Assembly: GCA_900753715.1 (NCBI GenBank)
Contig: CAAEAE010000130.1
Location: 5,853-69,852, forward strand
Reading direction: 5' to 3'
Origin: an uncultured Roseburia sp.
GTDB taxonomy: Bacteria; Bacillota_A; Clostridia; Lachnospirales; Lachnospiraceae
Length of the DNA: 64,000 nucleotides
Made by a program: the position numbers and the translations under genes. The notes beneath the pieces were generated by a model. The model ran no database searches. It saw nothing but the letters and a program-made list of their open reading frames with translations, and was not told the origin of the DNA. This document shows, piece after piece, positions 56,387 to 64,000 of the stretch (its first letter is position 1; every line of letters starts with the position of its first letter).

Positions 56387-58162
56387 TTATTTTCCGGGAA
56401 CGTAATCGAAGGTAATTTCGATAGTTTCCACCTGACCTAAGGTGTCGGCATCTAACAGATTCGGCGTTACATAGTTGAGATTTCCATCCGGTGTACGTGC
56501 CTCATCCGGAATCGCAGATACCCACGAATTGTAGAGGTTGACACGGGTGCATAAACCGTCATCGCTGGAGGTGTAAGGCCGTCCGTTCATCTTGTAAGGT
56601 TCTCCGTTAATAAGGATTTCCTTGATATCAATGCAGTAACCCGGGTAGAGGGTTTCTCCGTTGCTGATGGCAACGGCGGAGAACACAACGCTGTTGGCGG
56701 AGCCTGCATCGGTTCCGGTGAAATCAAGGGCAACGGTATAAGTGCCTTCTCCGGTAACTTCGACATCGGTTGCCTCGATTCCGGCAGTCTTGTCGGTTGG
56801 GTTGTAGACATCGCCTACGCTGTAGAGCATCGACCAGTCACTGCTGTTATACATAATCCATGCCACCGAAGTGTTTTCGTCAACGCCTGAGCCCTCCGGT
56901 GCATTGGCAAGTGCTTCTTCCATGGCAGCTTTTGCGTTGGATTTGATGGTATCTTCAGAAAGCTCTGCCTGTGCAGATACGCTGCGTGACTGATAAAAGG
57001 CAGCAATGTCATCATAGATGATTTTTCCAGCATTGCGGTCATACAGGTTATTGCAGTCCCAGAGCATTGGTGCATAGCCGTATAAGTCGCAGTTGTTTAA
57101 GAAGTTCGTATAATAATCAAGTGTTCCGTCTTTTAAGTCATTCTGTTCAATTAAGACGCCGTACTCGCCGATGATGACACCGTAGCCCTCGTCGGTAAAT
57201 TTGGTCATTTTTTCCAGAGTTTCATTCTGGCTTTCGTAGTCATTCTTGTCCCCCCAGGAGGAAAGGCTGGTGTTGATGCAGTAGCCTGACGGGTCATAGT
57301 AATGAACGGATACTAAAAGTTTGCTGTCCGCAGAATCGGTTGGCATCACAAACCTGCTGTCACAGGTATTGGTAATGTCGGTTCCGAAGCCTGCAATCAG
57401 AAGAAAACGGTTTTCGTTGTTCCCGCCGGTTGCACGGATGGTGTCGACAAAAGCCTGGTTGATTTCATTTGTGACGGTATAACATTCGTCATCTGAGAGT
57501 GTGCCGGAATCAGCGGCAATATCGGTATCGTTTAAGCGGAAGCCAAGTTCCTCATTTCCGGATTCAAAAATCAGATAGTCGGAATATTCTTTATAACGTT
57601 CCGCAATCTGCGTCCACATGGATTTGTACATATCCATAGCTGCGGTGCGGGTCTCCTCGGATGCGGAACCGAACATTCCCCACCATCCGCCGTCCCAGTG
57701 GTCGTTGATGATAACGTACATATCTTCATTACGGGCGTAATTAATGATTTCTTCTACACGGTTTAAATAATCTTCGCCGATGGTATAATCCCCGCTCTCG
57801 TAGTTCATGGCATTCGTCCAGGCTACCGGAATACGGATTGCGGAAAAACCGGCTTCTTTCATGCCGGTAATCATTTCCTGTGTTGTGACCGGGCATCCCC
57901 ATGTAGTTTCATAGGAAGAAACATCGGCGCCAACACCGTAGGATGCGCGTCCGTATGCCTCCATGGTATTTCCAAGGTTAATACCGTTTCCCATAAGGTC
58001 CGTCAGTTCTACTGCGGTCAGTTCTTTGCGGATTTCCCCATTATCGGAAGTCGTGATGCCGTTTGCAGAGGCGTGCGGACCATCGGTATTCCCGCAGGCG
58101 CCAAGGCTTATAGCGGCAAGAGCCGCAAGGGCCAGTGCGGCAAAAGATTTCTGGTGTTTCAT
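56387..58162 (-). CDS. Secreted lipoprotein endoglucanase, glycoside hydrolase family 5
   Basis: A 591-residue lipoprotein. Signal peptide with lipobox SLGACG (Cys about residue 24), then the GH5 barrel with GINLGNTMEAYG, acid/base Glu in FESGNEEL (about residue 202) and nucleophile Glu in IIGEYGVL (about residue 333). A C-terminal beta-rich domain (about 440-591, GRPYTSSDDGLCTRVNLYN) resembles carbohydrate-binding domains. Expected activity is endo-beta-1,4-glucanase. The start at 58162 has AGGAGAGGG; a minus-strand TATAAT lies at 58202-58197 with no good -35. Confidence 0.9.
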   Translation of the reverse strand: MKHQKSFAALALAALAAISLGACGNTDGPHASANGITTSDNGEIRKELTAVELTDLMGNGINLGNTMEAYGRASYGVGADVSSYETTWGCPVTTQEMITGMKEAGFSAIRIPVAWTNAMNYESGDYTIGEDYLNRVEEIINYARNEDMYVIINDHWDGGWWGMFGSASEETRTAAMDMYKSMWTQIAERYKEYSDYLIFESGNEELGFRLNDTDIAADSGTLSDDECYTVTNEINQAFVDTIRATGGNNENRFLLIAGFGTDITNTCDSRFVMPTDSADSKLLVSVHYYDPSGYCINTSLSSWGDKNDYESQNETLEKMTKFTDEGYGVIIGEYGVLIEQNDLKDGTLDYYTNFLNNCDLYGYAPMLWDCNNLYDRNAGKIIYDDIAAFYQSRSVSAQAELSEDTIKSNAKAAMEEALANAPEGSGVDENTSVAWIMYNSSDWSMLYSVGDVYNPTDKTAGIEATDVEVTGEGTYTVALDFTGTDAGSANSVVFSAVAISNGETLYPGYCIDIKEILINGEPYKMNGRPYTSSDDGLCTRVNLYNSWVSAIPDEARTPDGNLNYVTPNLLDADTLGQVETIEITFDYVPGK

Positions 58163-58285
58163 AAATAAACCCTCTCCTTCTATTTTAATAATCTCTATTA
58201 TAAAGGAAGAGAACAAAGAGGAAAAATAGTGATTTTTAGAGGTGATTCATAGTAAATATCTGATGTTTCCATCAAAACCAGATAA

Positions 58286-58555
58286 TTAGTCTTGATGCGG
58301 CATCGAACTTAAAACTTCTGCACGTCCTTCGGCGAGCCCCTCTGCAGTTGCTTCTTTACGAATCATATCTTCCCATTCCCAAGATTTCGGAGGTTTTGTT
58401 TGGCTCAATGTCATAGATATCCGGGCAGAGCTCGGCATTTGCAATGTCCGAAGAAAGAGTAGACCAGTCCTCGATATAGGCATCAAGCCGGATTCCGTGG
58501 CGGTCAACATCGGGACCAAGAAATGGTTGCCTGGAATAAAAAGATATTGTTTGAT
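58286..58555 (-). pseudogene. Remnant of an Rpn/PD-(D/E)XK nuclease transposase-family gene
   Basis: On the minus strand one frame reads FLGPDVDRHGIRLDAYIED and then CPDIYDIEPNK, the diagnostic core of Rpn-family (PD-(D/E)XK transposase-like) nucleases. After this the homology moves to another frame (KSWEWEDMIRKEATAEGLAE, typical of the C-terminal tail), so a frameshift and probably an internal deletion separate the parts. No start codon or complete catalytic core remains. Such genes are common mobile relics in Lachnospiraceae. It lies in the 579-base gap between the GH5 and amidase genes; the remainder of that gap shows only a short inverted repeat TTCTGAC/GTCAGAA (58614-58637). Confidence 0.72.
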
Positions 58556-58741
58556 TGGAATACTATAAATGAAGAATCATAAAAAGGCAAGCGTTGCGCG
58601 TAAAATTTGGTAATTCTGACGATAAGACTTGTCAGAACGGAGAATCCGGTGTTATGTTAGAGGGAGAAACGTGGGAGATAGTGCGGAATGTGGCATTGTC
58701 ATAACAGGAAAACATATTATAAAAATTTGGGAGAACATCAT

Positions 58742-59731
58742 ATGAAAAACAGACATTATAAAAAATACGCGCGATTACTGCCGGTGCTGCTGATATTGGG
58801 GCTGCTCACAGCGTGTAGTTCTACAGCGCAGAATAAAGCCACCGGATTAGAAAGCGGCACAGAACGCGAAAACACAGTGGCAACCGACACAGAGTCAGAG
58901 AGTGAAGCGCCGGAAGAGTCAGAAGGCGAGCCAGAGAGCGCAACGGAAACAGAAAGCAAAGCAGAGCCGGAGAGCGAGAGTCAGACAGAGCGTGAGCAGC
59001 AGGCGGCAACAGAGAGCGAAAGCGAAGCTGAGCTGCCGACAGAGTCAGAGAATACGCCTGCAACAGAAACGGAGGCAGGTGAAGCGCAGGTGCGGGAACA
59101 AAACGGCTATATCGTAGCTATCGATGCAGGACATCAGGCAAAAGGCAACAGCGAGCAGGAGCCAATCGGTCCGGGGGCAACAGAGACAAAGGCAAAGGTT
59201 GCAGGCGGAACAACAGGCACTACGACAGGACTCAAAGAATATGAGCTTACACTTGAAGTCTCGTTGAAATTGCAGACAGAATTAGAAAACCGTGGATATC
59301 AGGTTGTGATGGTGCGAACTACAAATGACGTAAACATCAGTAATGCAGAGCGGGCAGAAATTGCAAATCAGGCGGGAGCAAATGCTTTTTTACGGATTCA
59401 TGCAGATGGTTCGGACAACACCTCGGCGAGCGGCGCAATGACCATCTGCCAGACTGCGGGCAATCCCTATAACGGGGCACTTTACAGTGCAAGCAGAGCA
59501 CTTTCGGATAATGTGCTTTCAGAGCTTTCGGCGGCAACAGGGTGTGCAACGCGCAATGTCTGGGAAACAGACAGCATGAGCGGCATCAACTGGTGTCAGG
59601 TGCCGGTCACAATCGTGGAGCTCGGTTTTATGACCAACCCGACAGAGGATGCGTTAATGGCATCGGATGACTATCAGGATAAAATGGTACAGGGACTTGC
59701 CAACGGACTGGATAAGTACTTTGGATTATAG
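58742..59731 (+). CDS. N-acetylmuramoyl-L-alanine amidase lipoprotein
   Basis: A 329-residue lipoprotein: signal peptide with lipobox LTAC (Cys about residue 21), a 90-residue spacer made almost entirely of Glu, Ser, Thr and Ala (repeats of ESE/TES), then an Amidase_3 domain from residue 123. Zinc ligands are His131 (AIDAGHQ), Glu in LKEYELTLE and His in LRIHAD; the catalytic Glu is in IVELGFMTN. It cleaves the amide between MurNAc and L-Ala in peptidoglycan. The spacer presumably reaches through the wall. Start at 58742; the ribosome site GGGAG is 9 bases upstream. Confidence 0.92.
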   Translation: MKNRHYKKYARLLPVLLILGLLTACSSTAQNKATGLESGTERENTVATDTESESEAPEESEGEPESATETESKAEPESESQTEREQQAATESESEAELPTESENTPATETEAGEAQVREQNGYIVAIDAGHQAKGNSEQEPIGPGATETKAKVAGGTTGTTTGLKEYELTLEVSLKLQTELENRGYQVVMVRTTNDVNISNAERAEIANQAGANAFLRIHADGSDNTSASGAMTICQTAGNPYNGALYSASRALSDNVLSELSAATGCATRNVWETDSMSGINWCQVPVTIVELGFMTNPTEDALMASDDYQDKMVQGLANGLDKYFGL

Positions 59732-59754
59732 GGCAGCACAGGGGAGGAAGAAAA

Positions 59755-62700
59755 ATGAGACACAAAAGAATTATTCTGGCAGCGATGGCAGTCGGACTGT
59801 TTGCATTATGTCCGCAGAATGCCAAAGGCGGACAGGATGTGGAGAAAACGGTCAGTTTGTTTCAACAAGGCGAGATACCGCAGGAGGAAGAGGCAAAACA
59901 GGCAGATGAATGTGCGGTGGAATATGCGGATGCGGCAGAGGCAATTCGAGCAGATATTTTGCAGATGAATGCACAGACAGACCTGTCTTCCTATGATATG
60001 ACTGCGGAAGATGTGGCAGCGGTATATCAGTCGGTGATTAATCACGACAGCGGGCTTTTTTATGTGTCCGAAAATCTTACCGTAAGCTGTGACGAGAATG
60101 GAATCGCAGAAGCGGTTTCTTATACGTATACAGCGGACACAGCGGAACTTGAAGCGCAAAGGGCAGAGTATTATCAGGCGCTTAACCGGATTGTGGCGCA
60201 GGTGGATAGGAATTGGACGGATGTGCAGAAAGCATTGTTTGTCAATGACTATCTGACTTCAACTGTAATTTATGACCAGACATTGCTGCACCATGATGCG
60301 TATTCCCTGTTAGTGAATCAGACGGGAGTCTGTGAAGCATATTCGTTGGCGTACCGGGCAATCATGGAAGAGCTTGGAATTCCGGCAATTATGGTGTCGA
60401 GTGCGCAGATGAACCATGCGTGGAATGAGATATATGTGAACGAACACTGGTATCACGTAGATGTAACCTGGAATGACCCGGATTCGGATGTGTACGGAAG
60501 GGCTGACCATTACTTTTTCCTGTTAAGTGATGCGGCAATGGAAAAAGGAGGCAGATTGGGCTTATGTGACGAGCATACCGGATGGGACAAGGCAGTTGAA
60601 TGTAGTGATACGACATTTGACAATTATTTTTGGGAGGATATCGAAAACCCGATTGTTTGCTGTAATGGAAACTGGTATACCTTAAAAAGCAGCAAGATTT
60701 TACAAATTGACTGGCAGACAGGTGCCACAGAGGAGATAGCATCCTATGCGGATACGGGAGATTCTTTGCGTACCGGATTGATTTCCCATAACGGCTTACT
60801 GTATGTGACAACCGCAGATAAATTGCTTTCTTTTGATACGGAAACAAAAACATTTTCGGTGGTGCTCTCAATGCCGGATGTGTGGGGAATTGCAAACGAT
60901 GCGGGCGTTATCCGTGGCTGCAGCTTATCCGGAAACTATACGGATTCAGACCTCACAGACCTGATGACACTTTATACATTAGGGACAGCCACAGATGCGC
61001 AGGGATTTTGCTATATTCCGGGCGTATGGAAACAGGCAGTGCTTGTATCCGGTGGTGATGCGACCGCAATTTCTGTTCCGCAGACAGTTTCGCTGACTCC
61101 GGCAGAAGGAGAGACGGCAGACTACACGGTTGTACAAATCGGAGCCGGGGCTTTTTATGGAAATAAAAATCTTTCCACAATTACATTGCCGGAAAGCGTG
61201 ACGGGAATTGGAGCCGGGGCTTTCTATGGAGCAGAAAATCTCACAGAGGTAAATGTTCAGGCATCACATATTTCGGTTGGAGAAAATGCGTTTTATGGGT
61301 GCAGCAGCCTGAATTCATTTGCGGGAAGCAGCGTGCGTCTTGACATTGTCGGGGAAAATGCTTTCTATGGATGCGAGAAGATACAGGCAATAGATGCCAC
61401 AGGTCTGAAAACAGTTTCGGCACGGGCGTTTTATGGATGCAGCGGTCTTCATGAATTACAGCTTACGGCGGCCGATATGATAGATACGGCTGCGTTACAG
61501 AATTGTGCGGGGCTGACAAGTGTTTCCTTAAAATCGACGGTCCGGGTGATTCCGACCGAATGTTTTTCCGGCTGTACTTCGCTGGAGGAAATCATCTTGC
61601 CGGAACAGTTGCAGGCAATCGAAGAACACGCATTTTATAACTGTAGTAAAATCACATCGATGGCGGTTCCGGCTACAGTTACAGAGATTGCAGAAGGCGC
61701 ATGGCAGGGATGTGCAAACTTACAGTCGGTAAATTTTCCGTCTGGAATAACGGAAATTCCAGCGTATTCATTTGCGGACTGCAGTGCGCTTCCTTCGTTT
61801 GAAATTCCGGCGGGAGTGACTATAATTGGAGACCATGCATTTGCCGGATGCAGCTCGATACAAAAGCTTGATTTGCCGCAGACAGTGACGGAAATAGATA
61901 TCTGTGCTTTTATGGAAAGCGGTCTTACGGAAGTAGTTGTGCCGGATGGCGTTACTGCATTAAACAACGGAGTTTTTGCAGACTGTGTGGCATTAAAGAG
62001 TGTTACATTGCCGGAGACGATAGAGACAATGGGAAATACGTTTCGTGGGTGTACGGCGTTAGAAGAAATTGTAATTCCAGCGAAAATTACGGAGATTGTG
62101 CCACAGGCATTTTATAAATGCAGCAGTTTGAAAAAAATGATTATTCCATCCGGGGTGACCAAAATTGGAGAGTATTCCTTTTATGAGTGCAGTGCGTTAG
62201 AGGAAATCTCGTTACCGGATGGACTGACAGAGATTGGAAAATATGCTTTTGCGGGCTGTAGTGCACTTTCTGTGCTCAAATTGCCAAAGACAGTGGCGAC
62301 TGTGGGGGAAAGTGTAGTAGACGGTTGTGCTTCTTTAAAGGAAATACAGTTAGACGAAGAAAACGCAAATTTTTCCGTATATAAGAGTGTTTTATATAAT
62401 AAGGAAAAAACCAGTCTGATTGCCTGTCCGGGAACGGTCAGACATTTGTATCTGCCTGAGGAATACGCTTCAATTGCAGAAGATTTTTGCCAGTCCATGC
62501 CATTTTTAAAGAGTCTTACCGTTTTAAATCCATCCTGCGAAATAGCGGATTCAGAAAAGACCCTTAAAAGCCTGGCACTTTACGGGGAGCCTGGTTCAAC
62601 GCTGGCAGCCTATGCGGCAAAGTATGGGAATCCGTTTAATGTCGAGCAGATTACAGAACCGGGGCAATATGAGCAGGCGTTGGCAGCAGATGGAAGTATC

Positions 62701-64000
62701 AGCTGGCAGTTTGCACCACAGGAGGCAGGAACTTATTTTATTCTGTTTTACTGTGACGATGAGAAAGAACTGAGTATTTCCTATGGAAAGGGTGGCAACA
62801 GTGGCGCCGGGGTGATTTACCTGGTAGAGACACTGCAGGAAAACGAGAACGATACCTTTATCCTGAAACCGAGCTGCTGGCTTAATGATGAACATCTGGA
62901 AAGCTGGCCGGACGGCGTGGCACGGACGGTGACAGTACGTGTATACAGGCAGGAAGAAAATCAGGAATGCTACCAGTCGCCGGGAAAATATACGATTTCA
63001 ATCGAGCCATATACGGTATATCTGTTAAATATAAAGGCAGACGGAGCATCCGAATGTAAATTCCGGCTGGAAAATGCAGATGCACTATATTGGAACGAAT
63101 ATCAGCAGAGTGACATTAGCTGGGAATATGTTCTGCCAAATGATAAAGCGGTGCAAAGTGGAAAAGCAGTATCTTTTTCCGCTACGGATGGAAAAGCAAT
63201 ACTGCGGGTGAACCCATATCTGGGGAAGGAATGGAATCCTGCACAGGACGATACAAAGACACAGAGCGTGACCTTATATCTGGGAAGTGAGGCAGAGAAG
63301 ATACCGGATACGGAAGAGACAGAGGATACGGAGGATACGGGGGAGAGTGAGCACACGCATACGGTTGTGAAAGACAAGGCGGTTGCTGCAACCTGTACGA
63401 AATCCGGTCTGACGGAGGGAAGCCACTGCGCTACCTGCAATGAAGTACTTGTCGCACAGAAGAAAATTCCGGCAACCGGACATTCCTGGGATTCCGGTAC
63501 AGTGACAAAGAAGGCAACTGTGTCAGAGGCAGGAATAAAAACTTATAAATGTAGCAGATGCGGAACAACGAAGACGGAATCCATTGCAAAACTTACCGTG
63601 AAATACACGATTGTCTATAAGGGAAATGGCTCTACCGGTGGGAAAATGAGCAGCCAGAAGGTGACTTACGGAAACGGTGCAACGCTCACGGCAAATGCTT
63701 TTACAAGAAAGGGTTATACGTTTACGGGCTGGAATACGAAGGCAAATGGAAGTGGAACAGCTTATAAAAATCAGTCAAACGGTTCGACCCTGACGAAGGC
63801 GGACGGAAGTACTGTCACATTGTATGCACAGTGGAAGGCAAATCGGTACACGATTAAGTTCAACGGAAACGGCGCAGCATCCGGCAGCATGAAGACGTTA
63901 AAGAACTGCCAGTATGGTAAGAATTATAAGTTAAAGTCAAATGCTTACAAGAAAAAAGGCTATACATTTGCAGGCTGGAATACAAAGAAAAATGGTTCCG
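59755..64000 (+). CDS. Large surface protein: transglutaminase-like domain, BspA-type leucine-rich repeats, InlB-type repeats (partial)
   Basis: The frame stays open from the ATG at 59755 to the right edge (1415 residues visible), so the C-terminus and any wall anchor are missing. Order: signal peptide (residues 1-25); a transglutaminase-like domain with the triad Cys193 (GVCEAY), His221 (MNHAWNE) and Asp236 (YHVDVTW); about fourteen LRR_5/BspA-type repeats of the AFYGCSSL form (residues about 460-910); a beta-rich region; an Asp/Glu/Thr linker; two CxxC modules of the type THTVVKDKAVAATCTKSGL; and at least two InlB-B repeats (GYTFTGWNTK). AGGGGAGG precedes the ATG, 23 bases after the amidase gene. 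Confidence 0.88.
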   Translation, partial: MRHKRIILAAMAVGLFALCPQNAKGGQDVEKTVSLFQQGEIPQEEEAKQADECAVEYADAAEAIRADILQMNAQTDLSSYDMTAEDVAAVYQSVINHDSGLFYVSENLTVSCDENGIAEAVSYTYTADTAELEAQRAEYYQALNRIVAQVDRNWTDVQKALFVNDYLTSTVIYDQTLLHHDAYSLLVNQTGVCEAYSLAYRAIMEELGIPAIMVSSAQMNHAWNEIYVNEHWYHVDVTWNDPDSDVYGRADHYFFLLSDAAMEKGGRLGLCDEHTGWDKAVECSDTTFDNYFWEDIENPIVCCNGNWYTLKSSKILQIDWQTGATEEIASYADTGDSLRTGLISHNGLLYVTTADKLLSFDTETKTFSVVLSMPDVWGIANDAGVIRGCSLSGNYTDSDLTDLMTLYTLGTATDAQGFCYIPGVWKQAVLVSGGDATAISVPQTVSLTPAEGETADYTVVQIGAGAFYGNKNLSTITLPESVTGIGAGAFYGAENLTEVNVQASHISVGENAFYGCSSLNSFAGSSVRLDIVGENAFYGCEKIQAIDATGLKTVSARAFYGCSGLHELQLTAADMIDTAALQNCAGLTSVSLKSTVRVIPTECFSGCTSLEEIILPEQLQAIEEHAFYNCSKITSMAVPATVTEIAEGAWQGCANLQSVNFPSGITEIPAYSFADCSALPSFEIPAGVTIIGDHAFAGCSSIQKLDLPQTVTEIDICAFMESGLTEVVVPDGVTALNNGVFADCVALKSVTLPETIETMGNTFRGCTALEEIVIPAKITEIVPQAFYKCSSLKKMIIPSGVTKIGEYSFYECSALEEISLPDGLTEIGKYAFAGCSALSVLKLPKTVATVGESVVDGCASLKEIQLDEENANFSVYKSVLYNKEKTSLIACPGTVRHLYLPEEYASIAEDFCQSMPFLKSLTVLNPSCEIADSEKTLKSLALYGEPGSTLAAYAAKYGNPFNVEQITEPGQYEQALAADGSISWQFAPQEAGTYFILFYCDDEKELSISYGKGGNSGAGVIYLVETLQENENDTFILKPSCWLNDEHLESWPDGVARTVTVRVYRQEENQECYQSPGKYTISIEPYTVYLLNIKADGASECKFRLENADALYWNEYQQSDISWEYVLPNDKAVQSGKAVSFSATDGKAILRVNPYLGKEWNPAQDDTKTQSVTLYLGSEAEKIPDTEETEDTEDTGESEHTHTVVKDKAVAATCTKSGLTEGSHCATCNEVLVAQKKIPATGHSWDSGTVTKKATVSEAGIKTYKCSRCGTTKTESIAKLTVKYTIVYKGNGSTGGKMSSQKVTYGNGATLTANAFTRKGYTFTGWNTKANGSGTAYKNQSNGSTLTKADGSTVTLYAQWKANRYTIKFNGNGAASGSMKTLKNCQYGKNYKLKSNAYKKKGYTFAGWNTKKNGS

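Noticed and set aside
58860..59090. Low-complexity stretch taken as a possible separate gene on the minus strand
   Set aside because: It is the Glu/Ser/Thr linker of the amidase lipoprotein; the antisense open frames result from its biased composition.
61138..62480. Tandem DNA repeat or CRISPR-like array in the surface protein gene
   Set aside because: The periodicity is due to protein-level BspA-type leucine-rich repeats in one open frame; unit lengths and sequences vary, and no spacers or cas genes exist.

Overview
The window is a chromosomal stretch from a Gram-positive, spore-forming anaerobe of the class Clostridia, most likely family Lachnospiraceae; the genus cannot be fixed from sequence alone. 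The grounds are Firmicutes gene order (decarboxylase-kinase-yaaR-holB-ricT-trmN6-rsmI; rpsF-ssb-rpsR; gdpP-rplI-dnaB; ywlC-type gene-upp-atp operon), sporulation genes spmA/spmB, strong AGGAGG-type ribosome sites, sigma-A type promoters, a small 2[4Fe-4S] ferredoxin, and a carbohydrate-utilisation repertoire typical of gut polysaccharide degraders. No rRNA, CRISPR array, prophage or intact insertion sequence was seen.

Layout. 1-8.7 kb: the end of an AbiEii-like gene, a MobA-MobB fusion on the minus strand, then a co-directional housekeeping cluster (Orn/Lys/Arg decarboxylase family enzyme, guanylate-kinase-like protein, YaaR, HolB, RicT, TrmN6, Lgt, RsmI). 8.6-12.0 kb: a DUF885 lipoprotein on the minus strand, spmA-spmB, and an initiator tRNA with a consensus promoter and unusual nested palindromes after it. 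12.0-21.2 kb: sirtuin, DUF951, rpsF-ssb-rpsR, a MATE exporter, a lipoprotein, gdpP-rplI-dnaB, a MerR-like regulator and a minus-strand ferredoxin. 21.4-31.4 kb: threonylcarbamoyl-AMP synthase, a phosphatase homologue lacking its nucleophile, upp, dCMP deaminase behind a structured leader, and a complete F-type ATP synthase operon whose c subunit carries the sodium-binding signature.

31.4-41.8 kb: CobW-type GTPase and GH2 glycosidase (minus), a metal-export pair (HMA chaperone-like protein and P1B ATPase) behind an ArsR/SmtB-like operator, two chemoreceptors and an aldolase-family enzyme. 41.9-47.7 kb: a complete fructose PTS unit (fruR-fruK-fruA) followed by HPr and Enzyme I; the HPr has arginine at the position of regulatory Ser46. 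47.7-58.2 kb: amidohydrolase, an orphan DnaK, a two-gene ABC exporter behind a leader hairpin, a GH43 enzyme and, convergently, a secreted GH5 endoglucanase. 58.2-64.0 kb: a decayed Rpn-type nuclease remnant, an amidase lipoprotein, and a very large surface protein (transglutaminase-like, BspA-type leucine-rich repeats, InlB-type repeats) cut off by the window end.

Most of the window is ordinary core chromosome. I did not find a multi-gene system that I could call new. The most interesting signals are departures from family norms (phosphatase without nucleophilic Cys, HPr S46R, MobB part without P-loop, CobW protein without CxCC) and cis-acting RNA/DNA structures (dCMP deaminase leader, tRNA-distal nested palindromes, ABC exporter leader, FruR operator repeats). 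All boundaries and motifs were read by eye; no database search was run.
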